From NCBI RefSeq assembly GCF_000975265.2, contig NZ_CP083405.1:3100001-3164000 (forward strand): a DNA stretch of 64,000 nucleotides. The letters are read 5' to 3'. Both the position numbers and the translations under genes were made by a program. The notes beneath the pieces were generated by a model. The model saw only the letters and a list, made by a program, of their open reading frames with translations, ran no database searches and had not been told where the DNA came from. The stretch is from Mycobacterium lepromatosis (GTDB lineage: Bacteria; Actinomycetota; Actinomycetes; Mycobacteriales; Mycobacteriaceae). Of this stretch, positions 34,765 through 48,687 are shown piece by piece. Position 1 is the stretch's first letter. Every line of letters starts with the position of its first letter.

Positions 34765-35370
34765 ATGGCTCGTTACACCGGACCCATCACCCGCAAATCG
34801 CGCCGGCTTCGCACCGACCTCGTCGGCGGCGATCAGGCGTTCGAGAAGCGTCCTTACCCGCCCGGCCAGCACGGCCGCGCGCGGATCAAGGAAAGTGAAT
34901 ATCTACTGCAGCTGCAGGAAAAGCAGAAGGCTCGTTTCACCTACGGTGTAATGGAAAAGCAGTTTCGCCGTTACTACGAAGAGGCTGTGCGACAACCTGG
35001 TAAGACGGGTGAGGAACTGCTGAAGATCCTGGAAAGCCGGCTCGATAACGTGATCTACCGTGCCGGGCTGGCGCGTACCCGCCGGATGGCCCGTCAGCTG
35101 GTCAGCCACGGGCACTTCAGCGTCAATGGCGTGCATATCAACGTCCCCAGCTATCGGGTGTCGCAGTACGATATTATCGATGTGCGGGACAAGTCACTAA
35201 ACACGGTGCCGTTCCAAATCGCTCGGGAGATGGTGGGCGACCGACCGATCCCGAGCTGGTTGCAGGTCGTTGGTGAGCATCAACGCATCCTGATCCATCA
35301 ATTGCCCGAGCGTGTGCAGATCGAAGTGCCGCTCATCGAGCAGCTGATTGTCGAGTACTACTCGAAGTAA
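34765..35370 (+). CDS. rpsD: 30S ribosomal protein S4
   Basis: A 201-residue primary 16S rRNA-binding protein, important in early assembly and decoding accuracy. Start at the ATG 34765, preceded by AGGAGG at 34753-34758; the longer open frame overlapping rpsK has no RBS. MARYTGPITRKSRRLRTDLV starts it and the S4 RNA-binding motif lies at LDNVIYRAGLARTRRMARQ onward. Cysteine-free, as in other actinobacterial S4 lacking the zinc knuckle. Confidence 0.97.
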   Translation: MARYTGPITRKSRRLRTDLVGGDQAFEKRPYPPGQHGRARIKESEYLLQLQEKQKARFTYGVMEKQFRRYYEEAVRQPGKTGEELLKILESRLDNVIYRAGLARTRRMARQLVSHGHFSVNGVHINVPSYRVSQYDIIDVRDKSLNTVPFQIAREMVGDRPIPSWLQVVGEHQRILIHQLPERVQIEVPLIEQLIVEYYSK

Positions 35371-36498
<1,128 letters not shown>

Positions 36499-36519
36499 CA
36501 GCAGACAGGAGTGTCAGCA

Positions 36520-37029
36520 ATGCCCAAGCCCACCAAGGGCCCTCGCCTCGGTGGCTCGTCTTCGCACCAAAAGGCCCTTTTGACCAACCTGGCCACGTCG
36601 CTGTTCGAGCACGGCCGGATCAAGACGACCGAGCCAAAGGCTCGTGCGCTGCGACCATATGCGGAGAAGCTGATCACGCACGCGAAAAAGGGCACGCTGC
36701 ACAACCGTCGAGAAGTCCTGAAGAAGATCCCCGACAAGGATGTGGTGCACGCCCTGTTCGCGGAGATCGGGCCGTTCTTCGCTGATCGCGAGGGCGGATA
36801 CACTCGCATCATAAAGGTCGAGGCGCGCAAGGGCGACAACGCTTCGATGGCTGTGATCGAGTTGGTGCGGGAAAAGACGATAACGTCCGAGGCCGACCGA
36901 GCCCGCCGAGTTGCCACCATTTCGGCCAAAGCTGTGCAGGACCAAGAGAAGCCGGCGCAGGAGGGGGTGGAGATCACGTCGGACGAGGAGGTATACGCAA
37001 GCGAGTCTGACAAGGCCGCTGAGAATTAG
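36520..37029 (+). CDS. rplQ: 50S ribosomal protein L17
   Basis: A 169-residue protein from the ATG at 36520, with ACAGGAG upstream; a GTG three codons earlier is the alternative. Core [20 protein letters not shown] and [20 protein letters not shown] is typical L17. The acidic, mycobacteria-specific C-terminal tail ([20 protein letters not shown]) extends beyond the usual 120 residues. Its stop codon overlaps the proposed start of truA. Confidence 0.96.
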   Translation: MPKPTKGPRLGGSSSHQKALLTNLATSLFEHGRIKTTEPKARALRPYAEKLITHAKKGTLHNRREVLKKIPDKDVVHALFAEIGPFFADREGGYTRIIKVEARKGDNASMAVIELVREKTITSEADRARRVATISAKAVQDQEKPAQEGVEITSDEEVYASESDKAAEN

Positions 37030-37870
37030 TGAGGATGTCCGTCTTCGACTCGACATCGCCTACGACGGAACCGATTTCGCAGGATGGGCGGTCCAGGCGG
37101 GACAGCGCACAGTCGCTGGCGTGCTGGATGAGGCGTTGACAAGTGTTTTCCGCACGCCGGTACGGCTGCGCGCTGCTGGACGTACCGACACAGGTGTACA
37201 TGCCATCGGACAGGTGGCCCATGTCGATGTTCCTGGCACTGCCTTGTCGAAAATCTATCCACGCTCACCGCGTACCGGTGATCCGGAATTTCTGCCTCTG
37301 CTGCGGCGTCTCGGCCGGTTCTTGCCTGCTGATGTCCGAGTCCTCGATATAGCCCGTGCACCAGCAGGCTTCGATGCCAGGTTTTCGGCCTTGCGGCGGC
37401 ACTACCGGTACCGGTTGTCGACGGCACCCTATGGAGTGCAGCCGTTCCAGGCGCGCTACGTCACTGCTTGGCCGCGTGACCTGGATCTGGATGCTATGTC
37501 CGCTGCATCGCGAGATTTGTTGGGGCTACGTGACTTTGCGGTTTTTTGCCGTCATCGTGACGGTTCCACCACCATTCGTGAGCTGCAGCGGTTGGACTGG
37601 TCGCGAGAAGGATATTTGATCACCGCCCATGTCACTGCCGATGCATTTTGCTGGTCGATGGTGCGATCGTTGATCGGAGCGTTGCTGGCTGTGGGCGATC
37701 ACCGGCGCACCATTGGCTGGTGTGGCGAGTTACTCACCGCGGCACGCCGGTCTTGCGACTTCGCGACCGCGCCGGCACACGGCTTGACGTTGATTCGCGT
37801 GGACTATCCACCTGACCATGAGCTGGCCGCGCGGGCCGTGATTACCCGGGATCTGCGATCATTGTTCTAG
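37025..37870 (+). CDS. truA: tRNA pseudouridine synthase A (positions 38-40)
   Basis: Isomerises U38-U40 in the anticodon stem-loop of many tRNAs. [19 protein letters not shown] starts the domain and the catalytic motif is [12 protein letters not shown], with the essential Asp. [20 protein letters not shown] is near the C-terminus. The start is uncertain: no in-frame ATG/GTG/TTG lies close to the domain start. The nearest candidate, used here, is an ATT overlapping the rplQ stop, and the frame stays open back to 36911. From ATT the protein is 281 residues, versus about 296 in M. tuberculosis. The rest is intact. Confidence 0.85.
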   Translation: MSEDVRLRLDIAYDGTDFAGWAVQAGQRTVAGVLDEALTSVFRTPVRLRAAGRTDTGVHAIGQVAHVDVPGTALSKIYPRSPRTGDPEFLPLLRRLGRFLPADVRVLDIARAPAGFDARFSALRRHYRYRLSTAPYGVQPFQARYVTAWPRDLDLDAMSAASRDLLGLRDFAVFCRHRDGSTTIRELQRLDWSREGYLITAHVTADAFCWSMVRSLIGALLAVGDHRRTIGWCGELLTAARRSCDFATAPAHGLTLIRVDYPPDHELAARAVITRDLRSLF

Positions 37871-38691
37871 GGGTGTTGGTCAGGGGGTGTGGTGAACGGG
37901 TGGTTGGCTGTGGTGGCCGGGGGTGTTGGTGTTTGTGGCAGGAATTGTTGGTCGGTTTCATAGGTGGCAGGTGAAGTAGTGTTCTGGTGTGCCATCGCTG
38001 GCCGATACGGTCGGGAGTTTGGTGGGCTAGCCTAGATCTTGTTGGCGCTGGGTGTTGGGGGCGCTTTCGGGTGCATGCTATGGCTGTGGGGTGTCTGTTT
38101 GTTCACCGGCCCTCGGCCAGCCGGTGTGCCCCCGGCTGTGTTGGTGCCGTGTTGGTTTCACAGTTCGTCGATGACCTCGCAGCCGGTGATGACGCGTACG
38201 GCGGTGCTCTAGCCTAGGGCAGTACTTGACTTTTTGTGGGGATCGACCGCGGAAGGAAGATAAAAGCCATCCACGGCGTGATCTGGTGACTTGTGCGCGT
38301 GGCGGGCTAACACATCACCAGAAAAGCGCAACTGATCCCCGGCCACCCGCCACACCAGACGCACCCCCAGCATCGCCAGCTTCGATGTCGCGGCCGGTGA
38401 CCAACACCAACTACTCGGCGGCCCTTGCAAGCAGCCCACCTACGCCGCGACCAACCCTAAACCACCAACACAACCCACACCACCGATCCCCACCACATAA
38501 CCCACCACACCCCTCAACCACACAAAACCAAACCAGCAAGAAATAACCACCAACAACCAGCACAACCACACCATGAAATCTAAACGGCACATTGCTGGTC
38601 AGGCGGGGCGACGGAGGTTCAACTGGCCGCCCACTAAAGATGAGGTGATTGACCAACTCGAGCCTTTTACCCGCCCCAGTTTGTTTTCGCG
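37871..38691. other. Skewed-composition spacer at an operon junction
   Basis: The plus strand is strikingly G/T-rich at 37871-38220 and A/C-rich at 38390-38560, with a mixed core (38226-38390) between. No intact gene is supported. It separates the Rv3455c-like end of the ribosomal cluster from the Rv1092c-like coaA, so it marks an old rearrangement point relative to M. tuberculosis. Possibly a heavily decayed insertion element, but no transposase motif is recognisable. Confidence 0.45.
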
Positions 38692-41040
<2,349 letters not shown>

Positions 41041-41095
41041 GTGACGCGCATCGTCTGATTTCACAAAACCTGTGTAAACGGGTTACAGTTACCTC

Positions 41096-41923
41096 ATGGC
41101 ACAGAAACCTGTACCTAACACATTGGTTCTTGAGCTCGAGCCTGTGGTGGAAGACAACATGGCTCGACACCTCGCAAACGAGGACATCTGGTTCGCCCAC
41201 GACTACGTACCGTTCGACCTGGGTGAAAACTTTGCCTTCCTTGGTGGCCGCGATTGGGATCCGTCCCAGGCGAAGTTGCCCAAGGCCGTCACGGATGCCT
41301 GCGAGATCCTGCTGATCCTCAAAGACAACCTCGCCGGTTATCACCGCGAACTCGTTGAGCATTTTATTCTCGAAGGTTGGTGGGGCCGCTGGCTTGGCAG
41401 GTGGACTGCGGAGGAACATCTGCATGCCATCGCATTGCGCGAGTACTTGGTAGTGACCCGCGAGGTCGATCCGGCAGCCAACGAACAGGTTCGAGTTGAG
41501 CACATAATGAAGGGTTACCGCGTCAACTCGTACACGCAGATCGAAATCTTGGTCTACATGGCATTATTGGAGCGCAGCTATGCTGTTTTCTGTAGCAGCT
41601 TGGCAGCGCAGATTAATGAGCCCGCCTTGGTTGGACTGATCAACCAGATCGTCAAAGACGAAGTACGTCACGAGGAGTTCTTCGCCAACCTCGTCGCGCA
41701 CTGTCTGGAGTGCGTTCACGACGAGACGATAGCCGCGATTGCCGCTCGTGCATCCGGTCTAGATGTCCTCGGTGCTGACATTGATGCTTACTGCGACAAA
41801 GTAGAAAACATCGCCGCTGCTGGTATTTTCGGACCTGTCGAACTGCGGCAAGTGATCTCCGACCGCATTACCGAATGGGGCTTGATAAGCGAACCGCAAC
41901 TGGCGCAATTCGTCACCAGTTAA
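41096..41923 (+). CDS. desA2: Acyl-ACP desaturase DesA2
   Basis: A soluble di-iron acyl-carrier-protein desaturase-fold protein, linked in mycobacteria to mycolate precursor desaturation. It has 275 residues, the same as Rv1094. Iron ligands sit in TAEEHLHAIALREYL and DEVRHEEFFANLVAHC. M. tuberculosis DesA2 has unusual active-site variation, so catalytic activity should not be taken for granted. It follows glyA at 55 bases on the same strand and precedes phoH2, as in Rv1093-Rv1095. Confidence 0.93.
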   Translation: MAQKPVPNTLVLELEPVVEDNMARHLANEDIWFAHDYVPFDLGENFAFLGGRDWDPSQAKLPKAVTDACEILLILKDNLAGYHRELVEHFILEGWWGRWLGRWTAEEHLHAIALREYLVVTREVDPAANEQVRVEHIMKGYRVNSYTQIEILVYMALLERSYAVFCSSLAAQINEPALVGLINQIVKDEVRHEEFFANLVAHCLECVHDETIAAIAARASGLDVLGADIDAYCDKVENIAAAGIFGPVELRQVISDRITEWGLISEPQLAQFVTS

Positions 41924-42271
41924 GTCGCTTTTCCTCCCTACGTACGCCGGGTATCCCCGCCAGTCCGGTTTCGGCGCGTCTGCGCAACGGCAGTGCCGCT
42001 ACGAAAGTAGCGTCGTATTCGATGGCCAGCGATATGCCTTACCGCCACGGCGGCACCTCCGGTAACGACAACACCAGGACCGGGGCCGTTCCTGGTGTCG
42101 CAGCCTTCGCTAAGACGCCTGTGTGGGGTTGCACGGGTTTAGCCTGGCGGATGATGCGGGAGGGCTGCAAATTGTGGACCGAGCAGGCGCTGGGCGATCA
42201 AGCCAAGCCCGACGAGGTGGTCCGTAGAATGGGCAGCTGAAGAGGGGGACCACTAGCTCAAGGAGCGCTCT
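41924..42271 (+). other. Spacer between desA2 and phoH2
   Basis: No supported gene. A plus-strand frame ending at 42240 finishes CKLWTEQALGDQAKPDEVVR and lies where other mycobacteria carry the small PhoAT antitoxin ahead of PhoH2. I cannot show that it is PhoAT. It has no convincing RBS. Confidence 0.3.
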
Positions 42272-43573
42272 GTGACCGATATCCGGACGTACGTGATCGA
42301 CACCTCCGTGTTGCTCTCTGATCCCTGGGCATGCAGTCGGTTCGCTGAACACGAAGTGGTGGTGCCGCTGGTGGTAATCAGCGAACTGGAGGCCAAACGC
42401 CACCACCACGAGCTGGGGTGGTTTGCCCGCCAGGCGTTGCGTCTGTTCGATGATCTTCGACTCGAGCACGGCCGGTTGGATCAACCCATACCGGTCGGAA
42501 CGCAAGGCGGGACGCTGCACGTCGAACTCAACCACTCGGACCCCACGGTGTTGCCTGCCGGCTTTCGCACCGACAGTAACGATTCCCGGATCTTGAGTTG
42601 TGCTGCCAATCTGGCCGCTGAAGGGAGAAGAGTCACGCTGGTCAGCAAGGACATTCCACTTCGAGTCAAGGCCGCTGCAGTCGGACTTGCCGCCGACGAG
42701 TACCACGCGCAGGATGTCGTCGCTTCCGGTTGGTCCGGGATGCACGAGATAGAGACCTGCGCTGAAGACATCGACGCATTGTTCGCCGAAGGCAAGATTG
42801 ACCTGGGCGAAGCCAGAAACCTGCCTTGTCATACTGGGATTCGGCTGCTGGGTGGTAACTCTCATGCACTGGGCCGCGTCACTGCTGCTAAACGAGTTCA
42901 GCTGGTTCGTGGTGACCGCGAAGTGTTCGGGTTGCGTGGTCGTTCCGCTGAGCAGCGCGTAGCGCTCGATCTGCTCCTTGATGAATCGGTGGGTATCGTG
43001 TCGCTGGGTGGCAAAGCCGGTACCGGCAAGTCGGCGCTAGCACTATGCGCCGGTCTAGAGGCAGTGCTGGAGCGGCGGAGTCACCGCAAGGTAGTGGTCT
43101 TCCGTCCGTTATACGCCGTCGGTGGCCAAGAGCTGGGTTATTTGCCCGGCAGCGAGAGCGAGAAGATGGGCCCGTGGGCGCAGGCCGTCTTCGATACTCT
43201 CGAAGGCCTGGCCAGTTCCGCGGTGCTTGAGGAGGTTCTCTCCCGGAGCATGCTTGAAGTGTTGCCATTGACCCACCTTCGGGGTCGCTCATTGCATGAC
43301 TCGTTCGTCATTGTCGACGAGGCACAGTCACTCGAGCGCAATGTCCTGCTGACGGTGTTGTCCAGGCTAGGTACGGGATCACGGGTGGTGCTGACCCACG
43401 ACATTGCCCAGCGTGACAACTTGCGCGTAGGACGCCACGACGGCGTAGCGGCAGTGATCGAGAAGCTTAAAGGCCATCCTCTGTTTGCTCACGTCACATT
43501 GCAGCGCAGCGAGCGGTCGCCCATTGCGGCGTTGGTCACCGAGATGCTCGAGGAGATCGCCGGGCCGCACTGA
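42272..43573 (+). CDS. phoH2: PIN-PhoH fusion ATPase/RNase PhoH2
   Basis: A 433-residue protein with a GTG start, preceded by AAGGAG. Residues 1-150 form a PIN ribonuclease domain ([13 protein letters not shown] with Asp10; [35 protein letters not shown]). A PhoH P-loop ATPase domain follows (Walker [10 protein letters not shown] at 246-254; Walker [11 protein letters not shown]). Characterised mycobacterial PhoH2 unwinds and cleaves RNA. All acidic PIN positions and both Walker motifs are present, so it should be active. Equivalent to Rv1095 and of the same length. Confidence 0.95.
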   Translation: MTDIRTYVIDTSVLLSDPWACSRFAEHEVVVPLVVISELEAKRHHHELGWFARQALRLFDDLRLEHGRLDQPIPVGTQGGTLHVELNHSDPTVLPAGFRTDSNDSRILSCAANLAAEGRRVTLVSKDIPLRVKAAAVGLAADEYHAQDVVASGWSGMHEIETCAEDIDALFAEGKIDLGEARNLPCHTGIRLLGGNSHALGRVTAAKRVQLVRGDREVFGLRGRSAEQRVALDLLLDESVGIVSLGGKAGTGKSALALCAGLEAVLERRSHRKVVVFRPLYAVGGQELGYLPGSESEKMGPWAQAVFDTLEGLASSAVLEEVLSRSMLEVLPLTHLRGRSLHDSFVIVDEAQSLERNVLLTVLSRLGTGSRVVLTHDIAQRDNLRVGRHDGVAAVIEKLKGHPLFAHVTLQRSERSPIAALVTEMLEEIAGPH

Positions 43574-43628
43574 CGGCGCCCAGACTACAAACTTACTGGC
43601 GGCGCTGGTCTTTCGGTAGGCTGCCATT

Positions 43629-44504
43629 GTGTCGAAACGACCGGACACCCAGGCCTGGCGCTATTGGCGGACCGTCTTTGGCCTTGTCGCGGCCGGGACA
43701 GTGCTGGTGATCGGCGCCCTTACCGGTCACGTGACGCGCGCCGATGACATGAGTTGCGCGCAAGTCAAGTGCGTCGCGTTGACGTTCGACGATGGGCCGG
43801 GGCCGTACACCGACCGGCTTGTGCAAATCCTGAAGGACAACGACGCCAAGGCCACGTTCTTCCTTATCGGTAACAAGGTGGCAGCTAACCCGGCGGGAGC
43901 GAAGCGCATCTTTGATGCGGGCATGGAGATAGGCAGCCACACGTGGGAACATCCCAATATGACGATGCTCCCGCCCGAGGGCATCGCCGGCCAGTTCTCC
44001 AGAGCTAACGACGCGATTACCGTGGCAACCGGCAGGACGCCGACGCTGTGGCGTCCTGCCGGCGGATTGTCCAATGAAGCGGTGCGCCAGATTGCTGGCC
44101 GCTATGGTCAAGCCGAAATCCTTTGGGATGTAATTCCTTTCGACTGGACTAACGACTCCAACACAGTCGCAACGCGCTATATGTTGATGATGCAGATCAA
44201 GCCGGGGTCGGTAGTGTTGTTCCATGACACGTACTCGAGCACTGTCGACCTGGTGTATCAGTTCATCCCGGTGCTCAAGGCCAACGGCTACCGGCTGGTG
44301 ACGGTCACCGAATTGCTTGGGCCTCGGGCGCCCGGAAGCAGTTACGGCAGTCGGGAGAACGGTCCACCGGTTAACCAGCTTCATGACATTCCAGCCAACC
44401 TGATACCGGCGTTGCCCAACACCCCGTCGCCAAAGCCGATGCCCAACTTCCCGATAATCGACATTTCGGACCAGAATTCAGGTGGGCCGAATGACGGTGC
44501 TTAA
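43629..44504 (+). CDS. Secreted polysaccharide deacetylase (Rv1096-like)
   Basis: A NodB-domain carbohydrate esterase 4 protein of 291 residues with a GTG start. An N-terminal hydrophobic segment (TVFGLVAAGTVLVIGALTG, residues about 15-33) serves as a signal peptide or anchor. Motif 1 LTFDDGPGP carries the catalytic/metal aspartates Asp54-Asp55; motif 2 SHTWEHP gives metal-binding His104 and His108; LWRPAGG is the motif 3 arginine; DVIPFDW is also conserved. Rv1096 has been reported as a peptidoglycan deacetylase. The Pro/Asn-rich tail after residue 250 is probably disordered. Confidence 0.92.
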   Translation: MSKRPDTQAWRYWRTVFGLVAAGTVLVIGALTGHVTRADDMSCAQVKCVALTFDDGPGPYTDRLVQILKDNDAKATFFLIGNKVAANPAGAKRIFDAGMEIGSHTWEHPNMTMLPPEGIAGQFSRANDAITVATGRTPTLWRPAGGLSNEAVRQIAGRYGQAEILWDVIPFDWTNDSNTVATRYMLMMQIKPGSVVLFHDTYSSTVDLVYQFIPVLKANGYRLVTVTELLGPRAPGSSYGSRENGPPVNQLHDIPANLIPALPNTPSPKPMPNFPIIDISDQNSGGPNDGA

Positions 44505-44699
44505 GCACGAGCCCGCGATACGTTCGGCTAACTTGTTAGCGTGAGCAAGGCTGGGTGTGTGCTGGGTTGGGTACGCGGCTACGGGGGAATCTCTCTGCTA
44601 GATCTGGCGGGAGGTGCAAGGGTTAGCGAAAGACGGTTGTCGGACTGTCGATTTAGTGCACCGTCGCCATAGCCTACGTCCTTGCCGTCATAGGCTCGG

Positions 44700-46070
44700 T
44701 CCGCCATTGTGATTCCGTTCAGGGTTCACACATATTTCGACTTCGCGCAGAAGAATACCGGGCTATGGCGGCTCTGCTGGTGCTGGGGGTCATCATCGTT
44801 GCGATCGGGGGTGCGCCTGATCCTGGTTTTCACGCTGGGTTGGTTTGTCGCGGGGGGAAGAACCGATTCTGAGTCAACGAGACACTGTCATGAAAATTCC
44901 AGGAAGCCAGTAGGAAATCCTGTTCGTCACCTGGGGCCTGGGTGACGGTCATACTGATACTGCTATCGTGCTGTTGAGGACACGCTTCTGCTGCCCATAT
45001 GGCCCGGTGTGCTGCTTAGCAGACCGGCTGTAACGGGGCACCGGCTTTGGTTCCTCACACAGTGCACCCTGCGGTTGATCATGCGGGTCGCCACACTGGG
45101 TTCCGAGTCTCGCCTGGCAGTGCACGGCGTGTTGGCGAGACTGATTCTCTTGTGATTCCTGTGCAGCGTACTTCCTATCGGGGCCACCATGACCTTTATG
45201 GTTTTGCGTAAATACGGCCGGCTCATTAAGAATTTGTGTCATTGGATTGTGCTGTGGTGGGTGGTGCCGCTGGCAGTGATGGTTATTGGGTTGCCGATCA
45301 TGATCCTGATGTCGAAATCCATATTGGATCCAATTGGCGAGGTCGTCAATGCGATGGTGGAAGTCGAGTGTGGTCACATGGGAACGTAGGTCGGTTCCTA
45401 CGAGCGCTCCCAAATTGTTTTCCCGCAAACCGGATTCAACCAGTATAATTTCCACCCTTGCTGAACGTGATCGGTTGTCTGACTTGTTTAGGTGTTATGT
45501 TGGTACGGACGTCGCCTATAGCGTTATCGAGGAGGGCACGTAGCTGTCGGGAAGGTGCGGTTGAGGTCACAGTTTTTTCATCGACCTGGTGGGCTCCACG
45601 CAGTTGGCGTACACTTGTTTGCCATAAGAGTTTGCTGAGGTGCTCAACGACTTTTCCGGATCTTTGTTAGCACCGTTGACGACCATCACAGGTTTATAAA
45701 CGAATTTGCCGACAGCGCCGCACTGGCCGTGTTTGGCTCGCTATTGTGGATCAACAAAACCCACAGCAGTGGCCTTGGCAGCCGCACGTACTCTCGGTAC
45801 CCAGCTGCGCCAACTTCCAGTGGACTTCGGTATTGGCCGTATCGACAAGTCGAGTCTTTGCGGGCAACATTTGGTGCTAAAAACCATCATGGATACACCG
45901 TGATCGGTAACGCCGTCCATGAGGCCGCACGGCTAGCCGATTTCGTTGAAACCGCAGACCGCTAGATCTTGTGTTTGTAGGCGGCCATCGATTGAGCGAG
46001 CGAAGCCGAGTGCTGGGTCGAACGTTATTACATGGCGCTGTGCGGACGCTCGGAGGCCACGCAGGTCTTG
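44700..46070 (+). pseudogene. Membrane adenylate cyclase remnant (Rv1318c-Rv1320c type)
   Basis: The plus strand retains a membrane part at 44700-44880 (NTGLWRLCWC, then RLILVFTLGWFVAGG) and a long clean piece at 45189-45389. The latter includes MTFMVLRKYGRLIKN and the start of a HAMP domain (SKSILDPIGEVVNAMVEVE). Class III cyclase pieces follow in changing frames: STLAERDRLSDLFRCYVGTD, DLVGSTQL, LAAARTLGTQLRQLPVDFGI and TVIGNAVHEAARLADFVETA. The metal-binding FID motif is broken. At least five frameshifts. It sits between the Rv1096 and fum equivalents, where H37Rv has Rv1097c, so it has been moved or is lineage-specific. Confidence 0.7.
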
Positions 46071-46104
46071 GTGCCTTCTGACCTCGACTAACTCCTCAAT
46101 TCGG

Positions 46105-47511
46105 TTAGGAATTGGCTGGTTTGATCTTTGCCATCGCCAGCACATCAAGTCGGCGGTCCAGCTCCTCTAGGGACAGCTTGTCCCCGATCAAGCCGCGGTC
46201 GATGACGGTCTGTCGGAGGGTCTTGCCCTCCTTGCGTGCTTGTTTGACCACCGCGGCTGCCTCCTCGTATCCGATGGCCGAATTCAAGGGTGTCACGATC
46301 GACTGCGACGACTCGGCCAGTTCGCGCAGGTGCTCGATGTTTGCGGAAAGCCCCTTAATACAACGCTCAGCAAACAGCCTGGACACGTTGGTCAGCAGCT
46401 GGTACGATTCCAAGATGTTCCGAGCCATCATCGGGATATAGACGTTGAGCTCAAAGGCTCCATTTGCACCGCCCCAGGCAACGGCGGCATCATTGCCGAT
46501 CACCTGCGCAGCGACCTGAGTAACCGCCTCCGGAAGAACCGGATTCACTTTGCCTGGCATGACCGAGCTACCCGGCTGTAGGTCTGGAAGCTGGATCTCC
46601 GCCAGGCCGGTCAGCGGACCGGATCCCATCAGCCGAATGTCGTTGGCAATCTTAGTCAGTGACACCGCGATAGTGCGCAGCGCCCCGGATGCCTCTACCA
46701 GCCCGTCTCGGGCGGCCTGTGCCTCGAAAGAGTTTACTGCCGTCCGTAGTTCGGTTAGACCCGTCGCAGCGACCAGTGCCTTGACCACCTTAGCGCCGAA
46801 GCCGTCGGGAGCGTTGAGGCCGGTGCCTACTGCGGTGCCGCCGATCGCCAGTTCACCAAGCCGCGGCAGCGTGGCGCGTACGCGCTCGATTCCGGCCTCG
46901 ATTTGGCGGGCGTATCCGCCGAACTCCTGGCCGAGTGTAACCGGAACGGCGTCCATCAAGTGCGTGCGACCCGATTTGACCACCGTGTGCCACTCGCGGG
47001 ACTTGGCCTCTAGTGCGGCGTGCAGCTCTTGCAAACTCGGAATCAGATGGCGCACTGCGGCTTCGGTGGCTGCGATGTGGGTAGCGGTTGGGAATGTGTC
47101 GTTGGACGACTGTGACATGTTGACGTCGTCGTTGGGATGCACCGTTACACCGTTGGCTGCTGCGATGCTGCCGATCACCTCGTTGGTATTCATGTTGGAG
47201 CTGGTGCCGGACCCGGTTTGGAATACGTCGATCGGGAATTGGTCGTCGTGGTAGCCGTCGGCTATCGCGGTCGCCGCAGCGATGATTGCGTTGGCCTTCG
47301 CCGGTGCCAACAATCCCAGGTCTTTGTTGACCTGCGCGCAGGCGCACTTCAGCAGACCCAACGCGCGGATCTGGGGACGCTCCAAACCTCGACCGGAGAT
47401 TGGGAAGTTTTCCACTGCGCGCTGGGTTTGCGCGCGCCACAATGCTATTGCCGGTACCCGGACTTCACCCATGGTGTCGTGCTCGATGCGGTATTCAGCT
47501 CTGTCGGCCAT
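46105..47511 (-). CDS. fum: Fumarate hydratase class II
   Basis: Reversible hydration of fumarate to malate in the TCA cycle; oxygen-stable, iron-free tetramer. From the ATG at 47511 (AGAGGA upstream) the protein has 468 residues; an ATG six codons earlier is the alternative. The superfamily signature [11 protein letters not shown] is at 314-324. [10 protein letters not shown] and [17 protein letters not shown] bind substrate. Followed on the same strand order by glpX upstream (26 bases), as in Rv1098c-Rv1099c. Confidence 0.96.
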   Translation of the reverse strand: MADRAEYRIEHDTMGEVRVPAIALWRAQTQRAVENFPISGRGLERPQIRALGLLKCACAQVNKDLGLLAPAKANAIIAAATAIADGYHDDQFPIDVFQTGSGTSSNMNTNEVIGSIAAANGVTVHPNDDVNMSQSSNDTFPTATHIAATEAAVRHLIPSLQELHAALEAKSREWHTVVKSGRTHLMDAVPVTLGQEFGGYARQIEAGIERVRATLPRLGELAIGGTAVGTGLNAPDGFGAKVVKALVAATGLTELRTAVNSFEAQAARDGLVEASGALRTIAVSLTKIANDIRLMGSGPLTGLAEIQLPDLQPGSSVMPGKVNPVLPEAVTQVAAQVIGNDAAVAWGGANGAFELNVYIPMMARNILESYQLLTNVSRLFAERCIKGLSANIEHLRELAESSQSIVTPLNSAIGYEEAAAVVKQARKEGKTLRQTVIDRGLIGDKLSLEELDRRLDVLAMAKIKPANS

Positions 47512-47537
47512 GAATTGGGTCCTCTTCATTGCGTGGT

Positions 47538-48605
47538 TTACGGCAGGGGGTAGGCAGCGTTGTTATCGCCGATGAAGTCGATGGCGGAGTATTCGTTGAG
47601 TTTAGAGAGCCGGTGGTAGGCCTCGATCATCCGAACGGTTCCAGACTTCGAACGCATCACGATTGACTGAGTGGTGCAGCCGCCAGCGTAGTAGCGCACC
47701 CCCTTGAGAAGGTCGCCGTCGGTGACCCCAGTGGCGCAGAAGAAGACGTTCTCCCCGGAGACCAGATCTTCGGTAGTCAAAATCCGGTCTAGGTTGTAGC
47801 CGGCGTCGAGAGCCTTGCGACGTTCGATGTCATCGCGTGGCGCCAGTTGGGCTTGGATTGCTCCGCCCATGCACCGGATCGCCGCGGCCGCGATGATGCC
47901 TTCCGGGGTGCCGCCGATGCCGGCTAACATGTCAGTGCCTGATTGGGGTCGGCACGCGGAGATTGCGCCGGCGACGTCGCCGTCGATGATCAGCCGGATC
48001 CGGGCGCCGGTGGCGCGGACATCGTCGATCAATTGGGCGTGCCGTGGCCGGTCCAGGATGCACACGGTCATGTCCCGCACCGATAAGTCTTTGACTTTGG
48101 CAACCGCCCGGATGTTCTCGGCGATCGGCGCGGTGATGTCTAGCACGTGCGCGGCGTCAGGACCAACGACGATCTTGTTCATGTAGAACACCGCCGAAGG
48201 GTTGAACATCGCGTCCCGATCGGCGACCGCCAGCACCGAGATGGCGTTGGGCATGCCTTTGCTCATCAGCGTGGTGCCGTCAACCGGATCGACCGCAAAG
48301 TCGCAGTCCGGGCCGTCACCGTTGCCGACTTCCTCGCCGTTGTACAGCATCGGCGCATGGTCTTTCTCGCCTTCGCCGATGACAACGACGCCGCGCATCG
48401 AGACTGTGTTCACCAGTTTGCGTATCGTGTCGACGGCTGCGCCGTCGCCGCCCTCCTTGTTGCCGCGGCCCACCCATCGGCCGGCGGCCATGGCACCGGC
48501 TTCGGTAACCCGGACAAGTTCCATGGCCAGGTTGCGGTCTGGCGCTTCACTGCGTGGCTCCGTCGATGAACCGGGTCCGAACGAGCCGTCGCCCTCAGCT
48601 GTCAT
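47538..48605 (-). CDS. glpX: Fructose-1,6-bisphosphatase class II
   Basis: The gluconeogenic phosphatase of mycobacteria, essential for growth on lipids. From the ATG at 48605 it is 355 residues; the frame is open further upstream but [14 protein letters not shown] is the conserved start. [40 protein letters not shown] (metal ligands) and [20 protein letters not shown] are intact. [20 protein letters not shown] follows. Pairs functionally with isocitrate lyase for growth on fatty acids. Confidence 0.96.
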   Translation of the reverse strand: MTAEGDGSFGPGSSTEPRSEAPDRNLAMELVRVTEAGAMAAGRWVGRGNKEGGDGAAVDTIRKLVNTVSMRGVVVIGEGEKDHAPMLYNGEEVGNGDGPDCDFAVDPVDGTTLMSKGMPNAISVLAVADRDAMFNPSAVFYMNKIVVGPDAAHVLDITAPIAENIRAVAKVKDLSVRDMTVCILDRPRHAQLIDDVRATGARIRLIIDGDVAGAISACRPQSGTDMLAGIGGTPEGIIAAAAIRCMGGAIQAQLAPRDDIERRKALDAGYNLDRILTTEDLVSGENVFFCATGVTDGDLLKGVRYYAGGCTTQSIVMRSKSGTVRMIEAYHRLSKLNEYSAIDFIGDNNAAYPLP

Positions 48606-48687
48606 GGTTAATGATTGTCCCAGAAGCAGATCCGCCACCTGGAGCTGGGCTCTAGCTGCTACGCAGCAGGGCTGGGATACTCGAGGG

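Noticed and set aside
46550..47254. 234-residue plus-strand frame opposite fum
   Set aside because: Antisense shadow of a conserved gene; composition (Ser/Arg/Pro) is typical of the reversed frame.
48202..48687. Upstream extension of the DUF4245 frame across glpX
   Set aside because: The extension is antisense to conserved glpX codons; the protein family starts near the GTG at 48688.
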